Assembly (NCBI GenBank): GCA_037176885.1 | Contig: JAWWNJ010000002.1 | Location: 2,914,001 to 2,978,000 of the forward strand | From: Favolaschia claudopus | Taxonomy: Eukaryota; Basidiomycota; Agaricomycetes; Agaricales; Mycenaceae | Reading direction: 5' to 3' | Length of the DNA: 64,000 nucleotides | Part shown: in pieces, positions 55,747-64,000 of the stretch | How positions within the stretch are numbered: the first letter of the stretch is position 1 | Layout: every line of letters begins with the position of its first letter | The notes under the pieces: generated by a model | What the model was told of the DNA's origin: nothing | Databases searched by the model: none | Seen by the model: only the letters and a program-made list of their open reading frames with translations | Position numbers and translations under genes: made by a program

Positions 55747-57132
55747 CGGACTCGGAGTTCGAGTTCGAAATGTGATCTGTATTTTGCAGAAAGAATGGGA
55801 TTTGGAAAGTCCGCCAAAATGTCTGGCATCACGTCCGGCGGCGGCGATCGGCACACCTATGTGACGTGATTGGTAGCTGCCAGACAATATGTGTAAACAA
55901 ACACGACGCGTCGACAATGCGAGTTCTTCTGGCGTATTTCGACGCGACATACGGCTGCCACCACGCGTCATTTGCAGCTTTGATACACCTATAATTGTTC
56001 CATTATGATTCTCGTGCTCGTAGCCCTCAAAGTACCTATCCCAATAAATGAACTGAACTACATTTTTCTGTTGTCTTGCTATTTAAAAATATTGTGTAAA
56101 GGCACTCACACACAAGGGGCACCCATCCTTAAAATCCTGGACACGAGGTCGGAAAACTGACTTAAGGCTCGCTTGACCCCCACCCCCTCTACGTAAGTGT
56201 TACATAAGCCCCGAAACGGGTAATTCCCATCAAAAACTGAGAAAATTTGTCCAAGTTTTGCCGTGATTTGGACAGTATCAGTACACTTCCAGGACACTTT
56301 AGTGCTCGAATGGGGTATCCCACACATTTTTGAATTTTCTTGTAGTTCGGGTTTGGCCGAGGGACACCCAATATATTATGTAATCAAATATTTTAATCAC
56401 TTTTTTTTTCTGACCTTCGGAAACGTATTTTCAGACCAATCCAAGGTTAGGTCGGAAAAGTGGAATAAGGCGACCCAGACCCCCACCCCCCTCCTAGCCG
56501 GTGTCTCGGGTTTTGCCGGTGGGTGCCCCTTGCTCACACATCTAAGAGTAAAGCATCTACTACTTCTATGGTATTGACGCAATATTCTAATCAATTGTGC
56601 ACTGGGCGAGGTGGGCAAATGGGATAAATTGTCCTGCATACCTCGATTTGGGACGCTGTACTTGATTTTCCCGGAGCTCCTGCTAATTCAAAGTGTATAA
56701 CAGGCGCGTGGAGCATATAGACGCCCTCACATGCCCAAAGGGAGAGCGGAAAACGCAGAAAACAAAGTGATTCGGCCATTCGGCATACCTCGGAATGTTC
56801 CGATCAAATGTCTGGCCGACCTGCGGCCAGACCTGATCCCGGACATTTGATGCCAGACTTTCTATTTCCCATTTGTTCTCGTATTTTGTGTATTTCTACT
56901 ATGCTACTGGCAATGTGGACCAGTGCGACTGACTGTGTCTTTTACGAGTGTCTGTGTCTTGTATGACGCAAGACTTGCCTTGTTTGAAGAGTATCTCAGT
57001 AGATAAAACATGCTTCACCAGGGAACATGGTCAATGCTTCTGCCCTCTAAAGTCTAAAGACGACTTATTCAAGGAATGTACATAAACAAATGCGCCCGTG
57101 ATCAAATTTACTCTTGACCACCACCGTCGTCG
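55747..57132. other. Intergenic DNA between F-box paralogues B and C
   Basis: Holds the hAT-type MITE at 56113-56532 and a nested palindrome near 56803-56851 (CAAATGTC ... GACATTTG enclosing GTCTGGCCG ... GGCCAGAC). No gene was recognised. The last 200 bp should hold the C promoter. Confidence 0.55.
56113..56532. mobile_element. hAT-type MITE with 8-bp target duplication
   Basis: Terminal inverted repeat CAAGGGGCACCCA (56113-56125, and reversed at 56520-56532). The perfect 8-bp direct repeat CTCACACA flanks it (56105-56112 and 56533-56540). An 8-bp duplication with CA-starting ends indicates the hAT superfamily. 420 bp, no transposase. Both halves carry a copy of GACCCCCACCCCC in the same orientation. 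Confidence 0.8.
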
Positions 57133-58490
57133 ATGAGCTCCGCGACGACGATACTTTCTCTCCCTAACGAACTCCTCATAGCTGTTGCTGAGGTCGACCA
57201 GCACGATCGGCATGTATACTACCCAACAACCCAAAAATCAGAGTGGATATTGTCGCAGGTCTGTCGTCGTTTCCGAGAGGCTTTAACCGGTGCACCTGCT
57301 CTTTGGAGCAACATCGCAATTGGCACGACTTGGATACCTCTCAAGTACGGGGAACGATTACTGGAAAGATTCAAGCTCTTTCTACGCCGCTCTACCCCGC
57401 TCAAGGTCTCGATAAATTTGCAAGTATCATATGAGGATGATGTTTCCATGCTCACCGAACTTTGGCTACCCGAAATCGCGGCGGAGGTTGATCGTGTGGA
57501 GCGGCTGAGCTTCCTGCTCAACTCAGAGCACGAAGATCTAAGCCAGGTATTTGCACCCCTCAACCAATTAGCCGCACCAAATTTGGTGTACCTCGAAATT
57601 TCCAGTGACCACATGTCAGCATTCCATCGTTGTCCCTTGGAAATTTTCTCGTTGGGCGCCCCAAAACTGGCCACAGTCCGACTGTACAGTTTTTTGCCGT
57701 CAAAGATGCCCGAGTCCTGGACGTCCTCCCTGACACGTCTGGAACTCGGAGCCGGGTTGACACCTGACCAAATCGACGACGAGGATATTCGGAGCCTTCT
57801 CCTGTCCGTCGTTGCACGACCTATTGCGTTGACCTATTTACGCCTTCATTTCCCAGAGCTGCGACTCGGTTTGTACCCAGAAAACCACCAGATCCATATT
57901 CCGTCTCTGGTCTCTCCCAGCGTTGTTTGCGAAGAACACGTCACGGAAACATATTTGGTGGATGTCTTAGATTACTTCAATTCTCCCGCCTTAACCGAAC
58001 TCGTCGTCGTCAACAGCCACGGACACCAGGTCCTTCACCTTCTTGACTTGCCGCGTTTTCCTCGCGTCTCCTTTCCTGCGTTACGCTCCCTGTCTTTCAT
58101 CAGAACTTTTAGTTGCACTTGCCACTGTTCTCAAGGGGAAACCCTCAGCACTCGAACCCATTTCCCTAATCCACCGCTTTTCCCGGCGCTCTCTTGCCTC
58201 ACCCTCGTGGGGCAATGCTTCGAAGCTGAACTGAACTCGTTACAGAGATTTTGGGAGCGCAGACTCTGCCGTGGCCGCATCTCAAGATGCTCACGCTGTG
58301 TCGTAGCTCATCCGGAGAAGATGTGCGCAGCGCTCTCCAGGAAATAGCACCACATTTGCCTGGGAAAATTTCAAAATTGCGGCTTGACCCCAAGTTGTTC
58401 TTTGCGGAGGACTGGCAAGAAAATTGCGTAGATGTGGAAGTGTTTGACCCGGAGGAGATGCTCAAACTCTTTCGCAAGTTCTACGCTTAG
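57133..58490 (+). pseudogene. F-box-like paralogue C, frameshifted by a 5-bp tandem duplication
   Basis: It opens like its neighbours: ATG, TILSLPNELLIAVAEVDQHD, SEWILSQVCRRFREALTGAP, then the Leu-rich body and CPLEIFSLGAPKLATVRLYS. At 58228-58237 the sequence GAACT occurs twice in tandem. One copy fits the paralogues; the second shifts the frame. The original frame then ends at 58347 after 404 codons. The continuation ILGAQTLPWPHLKM through the family terminus WQENCVDVEVFDPEEMLKLF lies in the +2 frame and stops at 58490. Without the duplication it would be about 450 aa, like A, B and D. It may encode a truncated adaptor lacking the last 75-80 native residues. An assembly error is possible. 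Confidence 0.82.
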
Positions 58491-59263
58491 TTCGAGCTCA
58501 AAAATTAGAAAAATGCAATTTTTCATCTCCTGTGTATCTCTTACTTGAATACGGGTCGTCCTCATGAATGTCAACTTAGCAACCAATGATGAGTACCGAG
58601 CAAGGTATCGCGAAGAGACAGAGCAAAAAGGATATCGTTATGCGTAGATAAAGAGAAGAAACCTAAACAGAGAAATACAGAAAAGGGTATATGTGTGCAG
58701 ATGAAGCCAAGAAATCTAGGCAAAGAAATAGAGTAAAAAAAGAAACCCTGCTCGCACTCTCCTCATACTACTCGTCCTGTCTCCCTCCTCCGGCAGCACC
58801 AATACCATCCCAATCCTCCTCCCCAAACCCTCTCATTCCCATTCCCACCACCATCTGCCTTCCCACCTTCACTGGCCTCAACTCCATGCGTAACCAAAGC
58901 TAAACGTCGTGCGTCCACGGCGAGTAGCAATGATGATGCAAGCAAGAGCTGCTCCGTCGGCGGTCCAGGCGTCCCCGGTCCTGCGACAAGTCGGTTGTAT
59001 GTGAGGGTGGAAGACGGTACGACTGAAAATCCCGTTGCGAAATATGAATTGCCGCTCGCGAAGTGATAAATCTAAATGTGGGGTACCTGACGGGCGATTA
59101 ACAGAGGAAAGAGTGAAGATGTGGAAGAACTAACCGAAAGAACGCAGGCTGAATTAAACAAAGAGTTGGGCACAGAATTTGGGGGGCAAAAATGACGGAG
59201 CTGAAGAGGTAGTCGAAACCGAAGGAGACAGACGGCGTGCAGTGCGGTGCTGGTATATTGATT
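58491..59263. other. Intergenic DNA between F-box C and the repeat-protein gene
   Basis: No gene was recognised. A purine-rich AAAGAAATAGAG-like stretch occurs at about 58600-58750, and a C/T-rich stretch at 58760-58860. Confidence 0.5.
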
Positions 59264-60957
59264 TCATTGGGCTGAGACGACAGGACGGCTCGATAGCCGC
59301 GTCAAGAGGTGTAGATGAGAAAGGCGGCCAGGTGGCTCGACCTTCGGAGCGATACATTTTATATGCGATGGCGAGGAGGTAACTAGCGAACGATTAGAAG
59401 GGAAAAAACGGAAAATGAAAACGAACGAACCAGAAGATAGCAATAACATGGTTTTCTTTGATGATAATGGACGCGGTGGAATATTTTCAATGGATTCGTT
59501 ATAGGAAGGCAAGTGGTCGTCGTCATGCTGCGTCTTCACCTCCTCCGCGACGGAAATGCATGTGCGAAGCCGCATCAAGAGGTGTAGATGCGAGCCGCGG
59601 GCGGGATGAGGCTTGGCGGCCATCTGTAGGGCGATGGATTCGAGAAGTGGCGGGCGGTGGATAACTGCAGAATACGCGGACGATAAGAAGGGAGAAGAGA
59701 ATAGTGAGGATCCACTCACCATGCTCATTAGCATTGTGCTTTTGAAATAATGGGTCCGGGGGGATGCCTTCAAGGAATTCCTCATATGGAGGAGGGTCGA
59801 TATCGGCGTCGTCTGAATCGTCTTCATCTTCACTGGTTTCCTGCGCCACCCCATCCATACTGCTGCTGGCCTCCGCCCCTTCGTGGCACTCTGAAACCCC
59901 AACTCCTTCGCACCAATCTGCTTCCACCTCTTCCACGTGAAACTTCTGCAGCTTCCTCGAGGCGGCGGCGGCGGCGACGCTCCTGAGAAGCGAGATATGC
60001 GACGGACGGCGAGGTACAGAATGTTCGTCAACGTGGTGCTCGACGACAATCTGCTCCTCCTTCTGAACGCAATTCTGCTCAAAGTGCGCAACCCCATCCA
60101 AACCGCCCCTGATTTCCGCCCCTTCGTCGCACTCGAAAACCCCCGCTTCTTCGCACCGAACTGCTTCCACCTCTTCCACCTTCGCGTGACACTCTTCAAC
60201 ACCTTTCGACTGTGGCTTTCTCAAGGCAGCGGCGGCGGCGACGCTCCTGAGAAGCCAGATATACGACGGCCGGCGGGGTACAGAATTCTTTTCGTCAACG
60301 GGGTCCTCGACGACAATCTGCTCTTCCTTCTGATTGCTATTCTGCTCGATGGCGACCGTGACCTGAGCGCATTGACACTCGGGAATGGCCACCGGGTTTT
60401 TTATGAATACGCAGACAACGAACGGCTGGATGTCGAATTGCGCGCAGGTAACGATGGACGCGAAATCGGACCGTGTCGTCGTGATAGATGGGGCATGAGC
60501 TGCAGCTGAAACAGTGGATCAGTACAGCGGGAAGGAGGCGAAGGTCGGAAAGCTTACAGCGAATGCGTATAATACTCAAAAACCGTGATTTCAATGCACG
60601 AACGGGCTGAGCGGTGGCCGCGCCTTGCCGCTCAACTCTTCCAGAACCGACGCTGCTGCGCCTGAACTCTGGGCGCGTAATGAGAAAGCCAGCACCAGCG
60701 AAGGAGGGTTGCGCGGGCTTGAAGCAGGTACGATTGCCAACCGAGGGTTTGTGTACGAGGGTGAGCGCCGTGGATGTCTCAGTCTTTGGAAGAGAGGGGC
60801 GAGACGACCGAAACCTTTCGCGCCAGGCAGCCTCTGAGAGGCCCAAGACGTTGCGGGGAGGCACGGACGCCTTGGGGAGCTGGGGGATGCGAGTACGAGT
60901 ACCAGTGATAGCGGAAGCGTTGTTGACGCCAAAAGCTGAAGACATGATAGAAAGCAT
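59264..60957 (-). CDS. Uncharacterised protein built of internal repeats
   Basis: Four exons encode 512 aa: 60957-60558, 60505-59720, 59664-59431, 59382-59264. Introns of 52, 55 and 48 nt are GT-AG and all phases close, though the 48-nt intron is in frame and its removal is inferred. I do not recognise the family. The first 130 residues are basic and Ser/Pro-rich. Exon 2 holds a roughly 85-residue module twice, sharing QKEEQIVVE and SVPRRPSYI.LLRSVAAAAA. Each is followed by an acidic Cys-containing stretch (EEVEAVRCEEAGVFECDEGA; EEVEADWCEGVGVSECHEGA). Proline-tyrosine motifs follow (DPPPYEEFLEGIPP), with a second version in exon 3 (LPSYNESIENIPP). Exon starts 3 and 4 also resemble each other (SHLHLLMRLRT; SHLHLLTRLSS), so exon-intron units were duplicated. 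PPxY could bind WW domains. No membrane segment is convincing. Confidence 0.6.
59835..60350 (-). repeat. Tandem duplication of about 255 bp inside the repeat-protein gene
   Basis: Two main direct copies (about 59950-60200 and 60200-60350 plus) share long words such as GCGGCGGCGACGCTCCTGAG at 59966 and 60232 and TCCTCGACGACAATCTGCTC in the second. A partial third copy covers about 59835-59950. Differences are scattered and the reading frame is kept. Confidence 0.65.
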
Positions 60958-61569
60958 GGTGGTGGTAGCGGAGGTAAAGACGATGGACAAGAACAGGGGG
61001 TGGAAGTCTAATTTATGCTGCTGGGGGCCAGTGAGACCGGAGACTCAGCGGAAGTCAGCCACCAGAAGGAATGATCGACCGCGGCATAGAACAGGCAGGT
61101 TCTATTCAATTTCTAGCATATTTGCAAATACTTGAAGGATATCTTGCTGTTTGCATAGTGCACAGAGGTCGAGAGTTGGGCTGAATTGGTTTCCCGTGAA
61201 TTCGCTCTGTCGAATTGCAAGCAAGATTTCCACCGAGATTTTGAGGTTCTTTGATATAAGACAGCACATATCTCTGGGGAAACCGTGGACAGCGACATCC
61301 CCGTAGGCTCGGAAAACAGTAATAAGAGGTGAAGCCGCAGCCGGCGCTGAATCCGTCCAGAGTAACTCAAATCGAGTAACTATCGCAGCAAGAGTAGGAT
61401 GGTGGTCAAGAGCGAGTTTGATTTGATCACGGGTGCAATTCAAAAACTTCTTCTCAATGACGGTCTGAACTTTCTTTATTGCTCTCTCATTATTTTGTAA
61501 AGACTGTCATGTACATGCGAGTGTAAAGTTCGACACACAGGATACATGTTCCTGCTACCAAGTAATACG
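60958..61569. other. Intergenic DNA with an ORF fragment
   Basis: Lies between the repeat-protein gene start and the 3' end of F-box D. A minus-strand frame 61486-61102 is open for about 128 codons but lacks an ATG at its start. It reads protein-like (VIEKKFLNCTRDQIKLALDH; SVEILLAIRQSEF; PTLDLCALCKQQDILQV). It may be the last exon or a relic of an unrecognised gene. Confidence 0.4.
61102..61486 (-). pseudogene. Orphan ORF fragment, possible gene relic
   Basis: An open frame without start codon, preceded by TGA at about 61489, with an AG dinucleotide beside it that could be a splice acceptor. The composition (LALDHHPTLAAIVTRFELLW, GFPRDMCCLISKNLKISVEI) looks like genuine folded protein rather than random translation. 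No upstream exon fits before the F-box gene begins at 61570. Family not recognised. Confidence 0.35.
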
Positions 61570-62925
61570 CTATGCACGCCAATATCCACTGAAGGGTTTG
61601 ACCACCTCTTCCAGGTCAACCACTTCTATGGCATCCAAAGGACCTTCTACCCAGTCCGAGGGGAAAAGCAACGCCGGAGAAAGTCGTAATATCGGAATGC
61701 TTTGTGGGGATTGGCGCACGGCATCCCCCACAGCGCTGCGCACGCCTGATATATTTTCGCTCGGGCACAAAGTGAGCGTCCTGAGACTGGGCCACGGGAG
61801 CGCTTCCGGCCCCATTATTTCCTTGACCAGCTGCGGCGTGAAGCAGTGGTTTATGATAGCAAGGGACGAGAGCGCCGGGAACAGCGGCGTAGCATGAGAA
61901 GATATAGTTCTGATAGGATGTGGCATGTCTTGCTCGCAGGAGCACCCATCTTCGTCCAGGTTTATAAGAGACAGAGCGCGCAACACAGGAAATGACACCC
62001 GAGGAAAACGCGACATGTTGAGAACCAATAGGAACTGGTCTCCGTGACTGCCGATGACAACGAGTTCAGTCAACGCAGGACAGTCGACGAAGTCCATGAT
62101 GTCCCGCAAGTATTCTTGGCCCTCGGTGTCATCAACGTGGACAGCGAAAAATTCGAGGGAAGGGATGTGGATTTGGTAGTCTGTTGGTAAAGTATTGAAA
62201 TTCATAGATATATCGAGATGCAAATGTACGAGAGAAATCGGCTGCGTTCGAATTAAAGAGAGATAAATCCTCCGGTCGGCCGAAGTGTGGAAAAGCTGGC
62301 GGGATTCGTTCTCGATTTTGAGGTGGGTCAGGGTGGATACCCAGGGCGGTACGGGAGACGGAAAGAACCCGTACATTCGAACGCATGATAGTTTTGGGGC
62401 CCCAGCAGAAAAAAGTTCCAAAGGGCAACGCTGCCTCGATGTAGTGCTGATATTGGCAATTTCGAGGTGAAGCAGATTGGGAGCAGCTAAACAGCGGAGC
62501 GGCGCAAACTCCTCGGTGAATTCATTCTGCGCAGATGCAAGCACAACGCTCAACGACTCCACACGATTGATTTCAGCAGCAACTTGGATGATCCAGTCCG
62601 CGAGGGTCTCCGAATCGACTCCTGCGACTATCCGCAAAGATACTGCAACATTCAAAGGAATGGACCGGTGTAGATAGAGCCTGAGGATTTCACCGGATCG
62701 TCGCACACGGTGGCCAGGAGTGTTGAAATAGTCACGGCTGCCTTCGATATTAGTCCAAAGCGTTGGCGCACCCACTACAGTGTTTCGGAGGCGGCGACAG
62801 AGACGCGACAATATCCATTCTGATTTTTGAGCTGTGGGACTGTGTGAGCGAGTATCCTCCTGGCCTGCGGCAGCGATAGCTATAAGCAATTCGTTTGGGA
62901 GGGATAGTATGGTCAACGCGCTCAT
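61570..62925 (-). CDS. F-box-like protein, paralogue D
   Basis: 451 aa from the ATG at 62925. The frame is open to 63030 but without an earlier ATG, and alignment with the paralogues supports MSALTILSLPNELLIAIAAA as the start. F-box-like segment 3-65 (SEWILSRLCRRLRNTVVGAP, TLWTNI), then EILRLYLHRSIPLNVAVSL, the AAPNLLHLEIA block, CPLELFSAGAPKLSCVRMYG and CPALTELVVIGSHGDQFLLV. The shared C-terminus is IEVVDLEEVVKPF. It is probably a Skp1-binding substrate adaptor with a degenerate Leu-rich recognition region. Oriented opposite to B and C. Intact and intronless. A hAT-type MITE lies 180 bp upstream of the start. Confidence 0.83.
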   Translation of the reverse strand: MSALTILSLPNELLIAIAAAGQEDTRSHSPTAQKSEWILSRLCRRLRNTVVGAPTLWTNIEGSRDYFNTPGHRVRRSGEILRLYLHRSIPLNVAVSLRIVAGVDSETLADWIIQVAAEINRVESLSVVLASAQNEFTEEFAPLRCLAAPNLLHLEIANISTTSRQRCPLELFSAGAPKLSCVRMYGFFPSPVPPWVSTLTHLKIENESRQLFHTSADRRIYLSLIRTQPISLVHLHLDISMNFNTLPTDYQIHIPSLEFFAVHVDDTEGQEYLRDIMDFVDCPALTELVVIGSHGDQFLLVLNMSRFPRVSFPVLRALSLINLDEDGCSCEQDMPHPIRTISSHATPLFPALSSLAIINHCFTPQLVKEIMGPEALPWPSLRTLTLCPSENISGVRSAVGDAVRQSPQSIPILRLSPALLFPSDWVEGPLDAIEVVDLEEVVKPFSGYWRA

Positions 62926-63104
62926 CGACTTGGAAGTTGGTGGTGGTCGAGAGCAAAAGTCGAATTGGATCAAAGGGTCATGACACACTCCGAGACTATA
63001 CTCTACCACCCCCGGACGAATTCCTCCCACTCATCTCTTCCCTTATTTATCGCCCTTCGGGCACCGCGTCTTAGTAGATAGTGTACTTGTTGCGGTATCC
63101 TCTA
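62926..63104. promoter_or_regulatory. Upstream region of F-box paralogue D
   Basis: A 179-bp stretch between the D start codon and the hAT-type MITE. On the minus strand CTCTCGACCAC lies about 20 bp before the ATG, matching the TCTTGACCAC found just before the starts of B and C with one change. Confidence 0.4.
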
Positions 63105-63666
63105 TAGGGTTGCGGAACAAAGTCGGTGGTAAATTAATATTGTAATTTACCTCGGTCACGTGATAGGTAAGTTACCTATTTGTTACCTCTCCCAAAAGAC
63201 GCGCTGTAATATACCACCAGCACCTTGCTCACATGACAAGGGACCTCTGCTACTGTGGATGCCAGGGTGTCTCTCTGGCCTCCACACACTCAAGTATGGC
63301 TCATGGATGTAAATATCTCGAGATTCTCACCTCTCCACCTGCGATCATCCGAAAAGTGGATGCAGCCTGGACACGATCAATTTGCGATCAATGATCAGGC
63401 AAATCTGGCGCCAGATTATTTCTTGAATTACTTCGGTCCGTTGTAAAAACTGGTCATCATGCTCGCGACAGTTACCTAGCTGTAGGTACAGACCCAGCGA
63501 GAAAATTTTCAAAAAAACGACCAGAAAACGGCGGAAATTAGCAGGATCACGTAATCACGTGACAATAGTAAATTACCACGTAAATTACATTTGTTACACC
63601 GGCCAAAATTTTCGTGGGTAAATTACCGACTTTGTTGTACCCCCGGGAGTTTGTTCCGCAACCCTA
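63105..63666. mobile_element. hAT-type MITE with perfect TIR and 8-bp target duplication
   Basis: A perfect 17-bp terminal inverted repeat TAGGGTTGCGGAACAAA (63105-63121; reversed at 63650-63666). The 8-bp direct repeat ATCCTCTA flanks it (63097-63104 and 63667-63674). TAGGG ends with an 8-bp duplication are classic hAT. Subterminal regions hold several GGTAAATTAC-like words in both orientations, likely transposase-binding repeats. 562 bp with no transposase; the internal ORFs are short. Confidence 0.88.
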
Positions 63667-63674
63667 ATCCTCTA

Positions 63675-64000
63675 CATGAAAACACAAGGATCAGGACACG
63701 TGAAAAGTAACGTGACTTTGACACGAAACCACGGGACCATGTCGAGATGTTGCTGCCGACTGTCGAGATGTTGCTCCCGGTTCCCACGAACCTTCCCGAC
63801 GGCGCCGCGCGCCGGCGAGTGCACGAGGGCAGAGAATTTAGCAAGAAAATTACCCGGGGTTTGGGGCGGAGCCCCGACAAGCTGTGCACCAGCCGCAGGA
63901 AGGGACGCGAGCGCAGCGAGCCGGCCCTGCCGAAGGCGGGGTGCTTAAGCTTGTAAAAATGCTGATACAAAAAAAAAAAACAAAGGGTCATGAGACCATA
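63675..64000. other. Window end, noncoding with short tandem repeat
   Basis: A two-copy tandem repeat of GTCGAGATGTTGCT occurs at 63741-63773. Near the end there is a GC-rich stretch (GGGGCGGAGCCCC at 63863-63875), then an A-run (63968-63979). This could be the edge of another repeat element cut by the window. No gene was recognised. Confidence 0.45.

Noticed and set aside
62926..63030. N-terminal extension of F-box paralogue D
   Set aside because: No ATG in the extension, and the paralogues start at the position equivalent to 62925.

Overview
The window looks like nuclear DNA of a mushroom-forming basidiomycete (Agaricomycete). Real genes carry many short introns (about 48-100 nt, GT-AG, pyrimidine-rich 3' ends). 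The conserved genes are eukaryotic: an eIF3d, an Ist3/RBMX2 splicing protein and a UBAC2-like rhomboid. The GATA factor and the F-box-like paralogues have the character of mushroom genomes. No species is assigned. No CRISPR, bacterial operon, tRNA or rRNA gene was seen. All coordinates and splice sites were read by hand.

Layout. 1-5.8 kb: a complete tyrosine-recombinase (DIRS/Ngaro-type) retrotransposon on the minus strand, 586-5833, with identical split direct repeats. 5.8-8.2 kb: intergenic, with one doubtful small gene. 8.2-13.3 kb: a compact housekeeping block. IST3/RBMX2 (-) and eIF3d (+) are head to head with only 96 bp between start codons. eIF3d then converges on a UBAC2-like gene (-) with 84 bp between stop codons. 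13.3-22.4 kb: gene-poor DNA holding a striking 722-bp foldback element (20903-21624). 22.45-29.29 kb: a complete Ty3/gypsy LTR retrotransposon (+) with identical 168-bp LTRs and a 4-bp target duplication. 29.3-35.8 kb: gene-poor, ending at a GATA zinc-finger gene (35782-38378, +). 38.4-49.3 kb: gene-poor with two TIR elements and one uncertain small gene. 49.3-50.6 kb: an NTF2/SnoaL-like gene (-) whose last intron hosts a MITE. 52.7-62.9 kb: four paralogous F-box-like proteins of about 450 aa. One (57133-58490) is broken by a 5-bp tandem duplication. Among them lie a gene of internal repeats (59264-60957, -), an ORF fragment and a hAT-type MITE. 63.1-63.7 kb: a second hAT-type MITE with a perfect 8-bp target duplication.

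How parts relate. The housekeeping genes share tight promoters and 3' ends and serve translation initiation, pre-mRNA splicing/retention and ER quality control. The F-box cluster looks like a young, expanding substrate-adaptor family with shared start and end motifs and shared sequence just upstream of the ATG. Much of the rest is mobile DNA. The two retrotransposons have identical repeats and open ORFs, so they inserted recently. The small non-autonomous elements sit in intergenic DNA and introns.
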